Part shown: in pieces, positions 1 through 6,603 of the stretch | Numbering within the stretch: position 1 is the stretch's first letter | Layout: every line of letters starts with the position of its first letter | Origin: Alkalimonas sp. | Lineage (GTDB): Bacteria; Pseudomonadota; Gammaproteobacteria; Enterobacterales; Alteromonadaceae | Reading direction: 5' to 3' | Assembly: GCA_022565655.1 (NCBI GenBank) | Contig: JAIUMG010000073.1 | Coordinates: 1-12,236, forward strand | DNA: 12,236 nucleotides | Notes under the pieces: generated by a model | The model's database searches: none | Told to the model about the DNA's origin: nothing | The model's input: the letters and a program-made list of their open reading frames with translations, nothing else | Made by a program: the position numbers and the translations under genes

Positions 1-727
1 CATCGGTGGAAAACAGCGCATCCAACTGGTATTCCTTACTCCATGTAATGGCCTGGTTGCGGTCTTGTTCGCTGACGGCTTCGGTATCAATGGGGACAAA
101 GTGGTCACTTCGCCCCAGTGCGACGGTGCTGGCACCAAAGTGCTCAAACAAGTTGGCATATAAGTCGCGCCCGGCACTGGAGTGCTGATAAATGCCAATG
201 GTTTTGCCTGTCAGAAAGCCTGCAGGGAAGTAGTCTTGAAAGCGTGCCAGATAATGCTGGTTAGCCTCGGGGTTAGCTGGAAGCTCTGATAGCGCTGTGT
301 CTTCGGGGACAGGGTATTCGCCCTCTACTATCAGCGATTCATCAGCTTTGCTTATCTCCCCATCTGGCCGATAAAATTTGAGGCCATTGCGATCAAACGG
401 GATATGGCTGCCAGTGACCATGATGCAGGGCATGTTATTAGCCATGCAGTAACTGGCCAAGGCAGGGGTGGGCAAGACACCAAAGTACAGAGGCTGAATG
501 CCAAGCGTCTTTATAGCAGCAGCACAGGCTTGTGCCATGGCATAGCTGCTGGGTCGGTTGTCGATGCCAAGGCCGATGTGTTCAATCGGCCTGCTTTGTT
601 GCATCAGCTGGGCAAAGTTGATGGCAAAGGCGGCGCAAACTTCGGGTGTTAACTGACTGACCAGGCCCCGGGCACCGCTGGTGCCAAACAGGACACCACT
701 ATTGACAATGATGGCGTTGCTTTGCAT
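1..727 (-). CDS. manB: Phosphomannomutase/phosphoglucomutase family, 3' end cut by window edge
   Basis: Alpha-D-phosphohexomutase that most likely converts mannose-6-phosphate to mannose-1-phosphate in the cytoplasm, feeding the manC product upstream of it. The 242 visible residues start at ATG 727 and show the family's N-terminal FGTSGARG signature (about residues 14-21) and the phosphoserine loop TGSHIP at 105-110, with S107 as the expected phospho-carrier, followed by the RNGLKFY stretch. The frame is open to the left edge, ending at ...LFSTD, just before where the Mg-binding DGDxDR loop is expected; domains 3 and 4 lie outside. It begins 16 bases after the manC stop, with an AGGGAT-like ribosome site about 9 bases before the ATG, so it is almost certainly co-transcribed with manC. 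Mannose rather than glucose specificity is inferred from that pairing. The family call is firm; the exact substrate is not. Confidence 0.9.
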   Translation of the reverse strand, partial: MQSNAIIVNSGVLFGTSGARGLVSQLTPEVCAAFAINFAQLMQQSRPIEHIGLGIDNRPSSYAMAQACAAAIKTLGIQPLYFGVLPTPALASYCMANNMPCIMVTGSHIPFDRNGLKFYRPDGEISKADESLIVEGEYPVPEDTALSELPANPEANQHYLARFQDYFPAGFLTGKTIGIYQHSSAGRDLYANLFEHFGASTVALGRSDHFVPIDTEAVSEQDRNQAITWSKEYQLDALFSTD

Positions 728-743
728 ATCATCTGCATCCCTG

Positions 744-2150
744 TTAATTGCGACCATAGCGGTCTTCAAAACGTACGATGTCGTCTTCACCCAAATAGGA
801 ACCCGATTGCACTTCAATCAGTTCCAAATCAACTTTGCCGGGGTTTTCCAGCGCATGCACGGCGGTGATAGGGATATAGACCGACTGATTTTCGGTAAGA
901 TATTGCTCTTTGTCGTTGATGGTAACCTTAGCTGTGCCTGACACGACGATCCAGTGTTCAGCACGATGATGATGCATTTGCACACTGAGTTTGGCTCCGG
1001 GTTTCACGGTGATGCGCTTGACTTGAAAGCGATCGCCAATATCGACCGAGTCGTATTTGCCCCAGGGTCTATAGACTTCGCGGTGAAAGCTAACTTCGTG
1101 GCGGCCCGCTTGTTGCAGCTCTTCGACCACTTTCTTAACATCCTGGGTTTTGTCTTTGTGCGCAACCAGAACTGCATCTTTGGTGGTAATGATCACCAAA
1201 TTATCCACTCCTACGGTCGCGACCAGCTTATCGTCGCTGTGGACTAGGCAGTTGTGGGTATCGAGTGCAATCACGTCACCTTTTTGGACATTGCCGTACT
1301 CATTTTTATCTGAGATTTGCCACAGAGCCTGAAAGCCGCCAACGTCACTCCAACCGGCGTTCAATGGCACCACTACGGCTTCGTCGGTTTTTTCCATCAC
1401 GGCGTAGTCGATGGACTCAGACGGGCACTGCTCAAATGCCTGTTGATTGATGCGGATAAAGTCCAAATCAGGGGTTTGCTCGGTCATTGCATCCTGACAC
1501 GCTTGATAGATATCTGGCCGGAATTTTTGCAACTCTTCCAGATAACGACTGGCCTGAAACAAAAAAATGCCACTGTTCCACAGATAATCGCCACTATCGA
1601 GGTATTGCTGTGCCAGGGAGCTGTCCGGCTTTTCGACGAAGCGGGCCACCTCATAGCCGCCACCTGATATTGCCTTACCTTGCTGAATGTAACCATAGCC
1701 GGTTTCTGGCTGGGTAGGGGTAATGCCAAAGGTCACCATCTTGCCGGCCTCAGCAAAGGGTATCGCCGTGGCGATGGCTTGGTGCAATGCTGTAATATCA
1801 GCAAACACATGATCGGCTGCCATCACCAGCAGTATGGCTTCATTATCTTGCTGGCAAGCTTGCAGCGCTGCCAGCGTAATGGCTGGTGCGGTATTACGTC
1901 CGACTGGTTCCAACAGGATTTGCATGGGAGGGTGTTCTAGCTGGCGGATTTGCTCGGCGGCTAAAAAACGGTGTTCTTCATTGCAGATAATGAGTGGAGA
2001 TTGATGCGCCAAACCATTTAGTCGTAGTAAGGTTTGTTGCAACATGCTGTGTTGTCCGGCCAGCGGTAAAAACTGCTTCGGATAGTTTCCACGAGATAAG
2101 GGCCAGAGGCGACTTCCTGAACCACCAGCCATAATAATGGGCTTTAACGT
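744..2150 (-). CDS. manC: Mannose-1-phosphate guanylyltransferase / mannose-6-phosphate isomerase
   Basis: Bifunctional cytoplasmic enzyme of the ManC/CpsB/AlgA type: a GT-A nucleotidyltransferase domain makes GDP-mannose from GTP and mannose-1-phosphate, and a C-terminal cupin isomerises fructose-6-phosphate to mannose-6-phosphate. Counting from the start chosen here (468 residues, usual for the family), the GTP-binding signature IMAGGSGSRLWPLSR is at 6-20, AADH at 111-114, FVEKPD at 171-176, GWSDVG at 266-271, and the cupin metal site QMHHHRAEHW at 391-400 after YRPWGKYD at 360-367. The start is unusual. AAAGGA (2162-2157) sits 6 bases before ACG at 2150, and the residues after that ACG match the family N-terminus (LKPIIMAGG). 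The frame is also open upstream, with TTG codons at 2165 and 2213 but no ribosome site before either; the ATG at 2158 is out of frame. An ACG start, or an ATG-to-ACG change, is my preferred reading. It is the first gene of the leftward manC-manB pair and is divergent from the gene at 2306. Confidence 0.95.
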   Translation of the reverse strand, partial: TLKPIIMAGGSGSRLWPLSRGNYPKQFLPLAGQHSMLQQTLLRLNGLAHQSPLIICNEEHRFLAAEQIRQLEHPPMQILLEPVGRNTAPAITLAALQACQQDNEAILLVMAADHVFADITALHQAIATAIPFAEAGKMVTFGITPTQPETGYGYIQQGKAISGGGYEVARFVEKPDSSLAQQYLDSGDYLWNSGIFLFQASRYLEELQKFRPDIYQACQDAMTEQTPDLDFIRINQQAFEQCPSESIDYAVMEKTDEAVVVPLNAGWSDVGGFQALWQISDKNEYGNVQKGDVIALDTHNCLVHSDDKLVATVGVDNLVIITTKDAVLVAHKDKTQDVKKVVEELQQAGRHEVSFHREVYRPWGKYDSVDIGDRFQVKRITVKPGAKLSVQMHHHRAEHWIVVSGTAKVTINDKEQYLTENQSVYIPITAVHALENPGKVDLELIEVQSGSYLGEDDIVRFEDRYGRN

Positions 2151-2156
2151 AAGGCA

Positions 2157-2162
2157 TCCTTT
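2157..2162 (-). promoter_or_regulatory. Shine-Dalgarno AAAGGA that argues for an ACG start of manC
   Basis: The minus strand reads AAAGGA, then six bases (TGCCTT), then ACG TTA AAG CCC, which is in frame with ManC. This is the only convincing ribosome site near the 5' end of the gene. It lies downstream of both in-frame TTG codons, so it would be useless if translation began at them. Confidence 0.5.
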
Positions 2163-2218
2163 CAATTTGTATATACTGCCATTTTTAAAATGGTCTGATG
2201 CTTTTTTTAACAAGAATC

Positions 2219-2232
2219 TGTACTATTGTACA
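2219..2232. promoter_or_regulatory. TGTAC-N4-GTACA dyad over a possible manC -10 box
   Basis: A perfect 5-base inverted repeat with a 4-base centre (TGTACTATTGTACA) lies in the divergent region between manC and the gene at 2306. Read on the minus strand, its centre contains TACAAT (2230-2225), a good -10 hexamer facing manC; no clear -35 was seen at the right distance. Short dyads overlapping a -10 are typical repressor sites. I know of no specific regulator for this one, and a 14-base dyad in AT-rich DNA can arise by chance. Confidence 0.3.
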
Positions 2233-2256
2233 TCCTCTTGGCAAAAAATGCGCGCT

Positions 2257-2277
2257 GAGGTGAGGGGATAACACCTC
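2257..2277. other. Short inverted repeat in the leader of the gene at 2306
   Basis: GAGGTG (2257-2262) and CACCTC (2272-2277) can form a 6-base stem with a 9-base loop. It lies 15 bases before the AAGGAA ribosome site of the downstream gene. There is no T-run directly after it on the plus strand, and no gene ends here, so it is not a terminator. It may be a leader hairpin or a protein-binding site. Confidence 0.25.
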
Positions 2278-2305
2278 TTAAGGTTTTGAACAAGGAATTG
2301 GCTGC

Positions 2306-3595
2306 ATGTGGAAAAAGCTGGTGCGATTTGGTCTGAAACTTCTACTTTGGTTCAGCGTGCTCGGCATTGGATTGTTTTGGTTGCTAACGACTAAGGGAGA
2401 TGTAGATTCCCGCAGCCTGAGCAGCCAGGATGTGGTGGATTCTCATGCCTTAGTCAGTTCTACCCTGCAGCAGTTGCGATTTTCTCAGAACGGTATTGAG
2501 GTCGAGCTAAAACAAAAGCAGCTCGATGCTTTGCTGAATGTGGCAAGCCATACCATAAAGCCACTTACTTTCCATGGTGCTTTAGGTGATTTCGGCGCTG
2601 TGGTGCATGTGGTATTGCGATTGCCCCGGCCTGTGGATGGTCGCCTTTTGCATGGCTATTGCATGATGTCTGAAACCCGGGAAGGTTTCGTTATCGACAG
2701 TTGCCAGTTTGGTAAGTTACCCATTTCTGGCCGGATTGCTATGGCTCTGTTGCGTTTCTCGGTTCGTTTGGTGTTTGCTGAACCTTCGGATGAGCAACTA
2801 CTCACCTTATTCCAACATGGCCGTCTATCTGATGGCACTTTATCCTTTGTGCAACCTGATGCCAGTGGATTTCAGTTACAGTTCAACCCACGGCTTTATA
2901 CCAGCCGACAGTTAAGCCGTGATCTGATGGGATCCTCGCAGGTTTATGCGCCGGATGTCGAGTTGTACCTGGATGCATTGCAGCGGCTAATCACCAGCTA
3001 TCCTGACGAGCGCCGCCTGGCCTTTTTTATGCAGCAACTGCTGCAGCTAGCTCAGGAACGAGCCCCTGAAAGCCAGCTTGATCAAGAAGCGATGAATGCG
3101 CTTTGGGCGCTGGCAGTAGGTTTTGGTAATCAGGGCTTTATTCGCTTTGCCAATCCAGATGTGGATCGAGAAACCGTCCCCAACTTACCCGGTGCCGTGC
3201 TGTTCGATAGGCGTGATCTAACTTTGCACTTCCTTTATTCGGTGGTGATCAAGTTAGTGGGGAATGTATATTTAGCGGATCAAATCGGTCAGTTAAAAGA
3301 GATTCATGATGCTGCCGAAGGCGGTACTGGTTACAGTTTCGTTGATATTGCTGCCAACAAATCTGGTGTGTGGTTTGCTCAACACCTGGGACAAATTGAT
3401 TATCATCAGGTCAGTACACTTAGCGTTGAAGACTTTGAACGTGCATTTATGCCTGAGATTGCAGATTTGCCGGAAGGGCTGTCTGAGCGCCAGGTCCAGC
3501 AACTGTTAGGGGGGCTTTCTGGTGATGGGTTTAACGCTTTGCACCAGATGATTGATAAACGTATTGCAAAGTTGCCCCTGTTCAATTCGCCCTAA
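2306..3595 (+). CDS. Membrane-anchored protein of unknown function
   Basis: A 429-residue protein I cannot assign to a named family. The start is well supported: AAGGAA (2292-2297) lies 8 bases before ATG 2306. The N-terminus has basic residues (K3, K4, R7, K11) then one hydrophobic segment at about 10-28, with no cleavage motif obvious. This predicts a single N-in anchor with about 400 residues in the periplasm. No further membrane segment is clear. Only two cysteines (C119, C133) are present and could pair in the periplasm. A region at about 338-358 (EGGTGYSFVDIAANKSGVWF) resembles, from memory only, a motif in uncharacterised gammaproteobacterial membrane proteins. It is divergent from manC and separated by 220 bases from the glycosyltransferase operon, so it may be its own transcript. 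Its place between GDP-mannose and polysaccharide genes hints at an envelope role but proves nothing. Confidence 0.85.
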   Translation: MWKKLVRFGLKLLLWFSVLGIGLFWLLTTKGDVDSRSLSSQDVVDSHALVSSTLQQLRFSQNGIEVELKQKQLDALLNVASHTIKPLTFHGALGDFGAVVHVVLRLPRPVDGRLLHGYCMMSETREGFVIDSCQFGKLPISGRIAMALLRFSVRLVFAEPSDEQLLTLFQHGRLSDGTLSFVQPDASGFQLQFNPRLYTSRQLSRDLMGSSQVYAPDVELYLDALQRLITSYPDERRLAFFMQQLLQLAQERAPESQLDQEAMNALWALAVGFGNQGFIRFANPDVDRETVPNLPGAVLFDRRDLTLHFLYSVVIKLVGNVYLADQIGQLKEIHDAAEGGTGYSFVDIAANKSGVWFAQHLGQIDYHQVSTLSVEDFERAFMPEIADLPEGLSERQVQQLLGGLSGDGFNALHQMIDKRIAKLPLFNSP

Positions 3596-3659
3596 AGCGG
3601 TCGAAACACCTCACAGAAGGGGGTATCATGGCAGGAGACAGTTTTTCCACCACAGGCTG

Positions 3660-3687
3660 TTGTGCAATGCGAGTCGCAGGGTATACT
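3660..3687 (+). promoter_or_regulatory. Candidate sigma70-type promoter for the glycosyltransferase operon
   Basis: TTGTGC (3660-3665), a 16-base spacer, then TATACT (3682-3687). The -10 matches the consensus at five of six positions and the -35 keeps the TTG. A transcript would begin near 3694, giving a leader of about 120 bases before the GTG at 3816. The rest of the 3596-3815 gap shows no recognisable terminator for the preceding gene. Confidence 0.4.
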
Positions 3688-3759
3688 AAATCACTTTTTT
3701 AGGTGACTATCAGAGCGGTACGATTTTAAGCCAAGTCAGGGAGAGAAGGGCAACGACGT

Positions 3760-3819
3760 ATGCAGAGTATTATTTGGGGTAAAAAGTGCCTATGGCAGTC
3801 TAAGGGGCCGGGCAAGTGA
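3760..3819 (+). other. Possible 19-codon leader ORF overlapping the glycosyltransferase start
   Basis: ATG 3760 is preceded at 9 bases by AAGGG (3746-3750), and the frame ends at TGA 3817-3819, which overlaps the GTG start at 3816 in the arrangement GTGA. The predicted peptide is short and basic (four lysines, two tryptophans). The overlap and the ribosome site would suit translational coupling, but an ORF of this size could be chance and no homology can be judged. Confidence 0.2.
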
Positions 3820-5036
3820 ATATTCTTTATTTAGCACACAGGGTGCCATTCCCAGCCGATAAAGGCGAAAAAATCCGTACCTATCATCAGATTAAGTATC
3901 TGGTAGAACAAGGCCATCAGCTGACTATCCTGGCTCCTATCGAGGAAGTTGACGAAGCCACCTTTGCTGCAGAGTTGCAACAAACCTTGCCGGTAAAGGT
4001 TGTGACGGCAAAGTTAGGTTCTGGCTTATGGCGAAAAGTGTCAGCCCTCCTGACGGGGCAACCGATTTCGCAAACCCACTTTTACAGTCCAGAACTGCTG
4101 GTGGCGTTAAAAGATCTGCTGACAACGGTGAAACTTGATGCAGTGGTTTGCACCAGCTCTGCGATGGCAATCTATCTCGATCGGGCAGGAATGTTCAAGG
4201 AGTGCCATCGAAGTGCCACCTTGCTGATGGACTTTATGGATCTTGATTCTGATAAATGGCAGCAGTATGCCAACAACGCAGCCTGGCCTATGCGCTTAGT
4301 GTATCAGCGTGAAGCCAAGTTGGTGGCGCAAGCGGAGCAACGCATTTATCAGCAATTTGATCACTGTTTCTTTATTTCTGATAATGAGGTGCAATTGTTT
4401 GCCAGACGTCAGTCTGATGCTTCCAAGGTCAGTGTGCTTGCTAATGGTTTAGATACTTCGGTGTTCTACCCCGCCAGTAGTCCAGCAACGCCTGTAGCAC
4501 CTGTTTTTTTGTTTACCGGTGTGATGAATTACAAACCGAATGAAGATGCGGTGCTTTGGTTTGTGCAGTCAATGTGGCAGCAGGTGCTGGCAAAATATCC
4601 CGGTGCCCGTTTTGTTATCGCCGGCATGCAGCCCAGCAGTCGCATTTTACAACTTGCAAAAATACCCGGCATCGAAGTGACTGGCTATGTTGATGATATT
4701 TTGCCTTATTACCATCAGGCCAGTATCTTTATTGCGCCTTTTCGGTTGGCGCGCGGTGTGCAGAACAAAATATTGCAAGCCATGGCGTGTGGCTTACCAG
4801 TCATTACCACCCCGATGGGTGCAGAAGGCATTGCTTGTCAGCACGGAGTTCACCTGTTAACGGCTTCAGATGAAGCGGAGTTTGTTGCAAGCATCGAGCG
4901 TTTGCAAGCTGAGCCTGATCTTCGGCTTGCTTTGCAAAGTAACGGACCGGAGTTGATCCGTCAGCAATACAGCTGGGAAGGAGTGTTACAGACGTTACCC
5001 GAACTTTTGCAACAACGGCAAGAGGCATCCGCATGA
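3816..5036 (+). CDS. Glycosyltransferase of the PEP-CTERM/EpsH1-associated family (TIGR03087-like)
   Basis: A 406-residue GT-B fold sugar transferase, probably cytoplasmic and acting on the lipid-linked repeat unit. The N-terminus (LYLAHRVPFPADKGEKIRTY, about 5-24) and the DFMDLDSDKWQQYA block at 139-152 are, to my knowledge, hallmarks of the TIGR03087 family tied to exosortase A loci. The donor-binding half has LFTGVMNYKPNEDAV (about 232-246), and RGVQNKILQAMACGLPVI at about 313-330 corresponds to the nucleotide-sugar binding region of GT4-type enzymes. The start is GTG at 3816, with AAGGGG (3802-3807) 8 bases upstream; no ATG gives a better N-terminus. It is the first gene of the rightward operon, with a likely promoter at 3660-3687, and its stop overlaps the next start in ATGA. 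The sugar donor cannot be read from sequence; a mannosyl donor would fit the nearby GDP-mannose genes. Confidence 0.92.
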   Translation: MNILYLAHRVPFPADKGEKIRTYHQIKYLVEQGHQLTILAPIEEVDEATFAAELQQTLPVKVVTAKLGSGLWRKVSALLTGQPISQTHFYSPELLVALKDLLTTVKLDAVVCTSSAMAIYLDRAGMFKECHRSATLLMDFMDLDSDKWQQYANNAAWPMRLVYQREAKLVAQAEQRIYQQFDHCFFISDNEVQLFARRQSDASKVSVLANGLDTSVFYPASSPATPVAPVFLFTGVMNYKPNEDAVLWFVQSMWQQVLAKYPGARFVIAGMQPSSRILQLAKIPGIEVTGYVDDILPYYHQASIFIAPFRLARGVQNKILQAMACGLPVITTPMGAEGIACQHGVHLLTASDEAEFVASIERLQAEPDLRLALQSNGPELIRQQYSWEGVLQTLPELLQQRQEASA

Positions 5037-5650
5037 AATCTGTAGTCAAAGCTGCGGTGCGTTTGCTGATGCTGTTGTTGGTATCGCCGTTGTTGCTGCT
5101 TTACTTTGTATTGCGGCCAGTGTGTGCCAGGGACAGTTTGTTCTGTGGCTTTGCCCAGCTGTTATCGCTTTGGCCTGGTTTGCTGGGCAGTTATCTTCGG
5201 GTGGCAGCGTATCGGCTGACCATGCAGCACTGTGCAGTTGACTGCTACATCGGTTTTGGCGCTTTATTTTCCCAGCAGGGCACAGAGATTCAGGCTGGAT
5301 CCTATATAGGCCCGCAATGCAATATCGGGCTGTGTCGTATTGGCGAAAACACCCTGTTGGGCAGTGGGGTGCATATTCTGAGCGGTAAAAACCAGCATCA
5401 CTTTGCCGACCCTTCCAAACCCTACAAGGACCAGGGGGGGCGTTTTGAAAAAGTGCAGATCGGTGCCAATTGCTGGATTGGTAATGGGGCTATTGTGATG
5501 GCATCCATTGGCGATGGTTGCATTATCGGTGCTGGCGCTGTGGTCACCGAGGATTTGCCGGCTGGTGTCATTGCGGTTGGCAACCCGGCGCGTATTGTGC
5601 GAACGGTCGCTGAGCTGCAAACCAAACCAACAATGGATGCTTCCGTATGA
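5033..5650 (+). CDS. Left-handed beta-helix O-acyltransferase with N-terminal membrane segment
   Basis: A 205-residue hexapeptide-repeat acyltransferase (serine acetyltransferase/WcaF-like group), probably acetylating a hydroxyl of the polysaccharide unit from acetyl-CoA. The N-terminus is hydrophobic at about 9-29 and again moderately so at 36-60, suggesting membrane attachment. The beta-helix begins near residue 70 with imperfect hexapeptides and contains GVHILSGKNQHHF at 112-124, where H122 or H123 is the likely catalytic base. It ends in the family's typical coil IGANCWIGNGAIVMASIG at 143-160 and VGNPARIVR at 182-190. ATG 5033 overlaps the stop of the preceding glycosyltransferase by 4 bases (ATGA), and its own stop overlaps the GT2 start in the same way, so translation is probably coupled. 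The acyl group and the acceptor are inferred from family and context only. Confidence 0.9.
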   Translation: MKSVVKAAVRLLMLLLVSPLLLLYFVLRPVCARDSLFCGFAQLLSLWPGLLGSYLRVAAYRLTMQHCAVDCYIGFGALFSQQGTEIQAGSYIGPQCNIGLCRIGENTLLGSGVHILSGKNQHHFADPSKPYKDQGGRFEKVQIGANCWIGNGAIVMASIGDGCIIGAGAVVTEDLPAGVIAVGNPARIVRTVAELQTKPTMDASV

Positions 5651-6603
5651 GCATGCTGGCAGGGAAAGTCGACTTTGTTATTCCGCATATGGGGCGGCCA
5701 GAGATGCTGGTGGCGACCATCGAATCCATTCTGGCGCAAAACTGCCCGGAGCGGGTGCAGCAAATTCTGGTGGTGACCAAAAATACCGAACCTTTGGCGG
5801 TGCCTGAACACCCGAAACTGACTATCTTGTACCGGCCGGATGCGACCAGCATATCCGAGCAGCGCAATTTTGGTGCATCTAAGGGGCGGTCGGAATGGCT
5901 GGCATTTTTGGATGCCGATATTCAGCTGGCGCCGGACTGGTTGTCTCACTGCTTAGCATTAATGCAAGAGCGGCCTGATCGCGTTGTAGTTAGCGCGATG
6001 CAGCGGGCTGGTGCTGATGCATCCAATATTGAGCTACTGAGAACCGCACTGAGTAATGCTGATTTAGATAGTTGTGTGCAGTTTTTACCAGGACGAAACC
6101 TACTAGTCGGCCGACAACACCACCAGGCGATTGGTGGCTTTCCTGAACATTTGCAAACTTGTGAAGATTATTACTATACCGATAAGCTGGGTGAGTTGGG
6201 GGACTTGTACTACACATCAATCACTAACTATGTTCACTTGGGGGAAGATAAAACCCTTAGTCAAACCTTTCAAAAAGAAATTTGGCGCTCTGAGTACAAT
6301 TTGAAATCCCTGTCTGGGCGCAAGGTGCCGTTGAGGGAGTGGCCCAGTATTTTGTTGCCGTTTTGGGTGCTGATGGCTTTGTTGGCGATGCTGCTCAGTA
6401 TCTTGGTACCATCCTTGTTTATCCCTGCCGCAGCCCTGCTGATGCTGCCGGTGCTGCTGTACAGCCTGCGCTTGTATCGTTTGCCGCACAACACAGTGGC
6501 TTTTTATTATCTGCTGTTGTTTTATACCGTTTATTTTGCTGCCCGTGCTGTGGGAACCCTGGCCGGCGTGCGATTTTTTTTCTCAAGAAAGGAACCTGTA
6601 TGA
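5647..6603 (+). CDS. Family 2 glycosyltransferase with C-terminal membrane helices
   Basis: A 318-residue GT-A fold enzyme. The catalytic domain occupies about 5-225, with the nucleotide-sugar strand VDFVIPHMGRPEM (8-20), the donor/metal motif FLDADI with D89-A90-D91, and a CED motif at 172-174 that fits the GT2 catalytic acid/base region. Three hydrophobic stretches follow at about 235-254, 256-275 and 284-306, so the catalytic domain is probably tethered to the cytoplasmic face of the inner membrane, close to lipid-linked substrates. ATG 5647 overlaps the acyltransferase stop (ATGA), and its TGA (6601-6603) overlaps the next ATG at 6600. It is presumably one of the sugar-adding steps of the repeat unit; its donor is unknown. 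Confidence 0.92.
   Translation: MSMLAGKVDFVIPHMGRPEMLVATIESILAQNCPERVQQILVVTKNTEPLAVPEHPKLTILYRPDATSISEQRNFGASKGRSEWLAFLDADIQLAPDWLSHCLALMQERPDRVVVSAMQRAGADASNIELLRTALSNADLDSCVQFLPGRNLLVGRQHHQAIGGFPEHLQTCEDYYYTDKLGELGDLYYTSITNYVHLGEDKTLSQTFQKEIWRSEYNLKSLSGRKVPLREWPSILLPFWVLMALLAMLLSILVPSLFIPAAALLMLPVLLYSLRLYRLPHNTVAFYYLLLFYTVYFAARAVGTLAGVRFFFSRKEPV

Noticed and set aside
404..941. Plus-strand open frames over manB and manC
   Set aside because: They are antisense shadows of genes with conserved catalytic motifs on the minus strand.
2244..2262. GCGCGC palindrome near a run of T on the minus strand, resembling a terminator
   Set aside because: No gene ends upstream of it on the minus strand, so there is nothing for it to terminate.
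3628..3702. 24-codon ORF in the gap, with a GGGGG-containing upstream stretch
   Set aside because: It overlaps the candidate promoter at 3660-3687, ends before the likely transcription start, and has no recognisable composition or neighbour overlap.
5422..5949. 175-codon minus-strand open frame
   Set aside because: It lies antisense to the acyltransferase and GT2 genes, both with clear family motifs, and its composition is that of a shadow frame.
6339..6599. N-terminal extension of the GT4 open frame
   Set aside because: It is GT2 coding sequence read in another frame; GT4 similarity, the ribosome site and the ATGA overlap all place the start at 6600.
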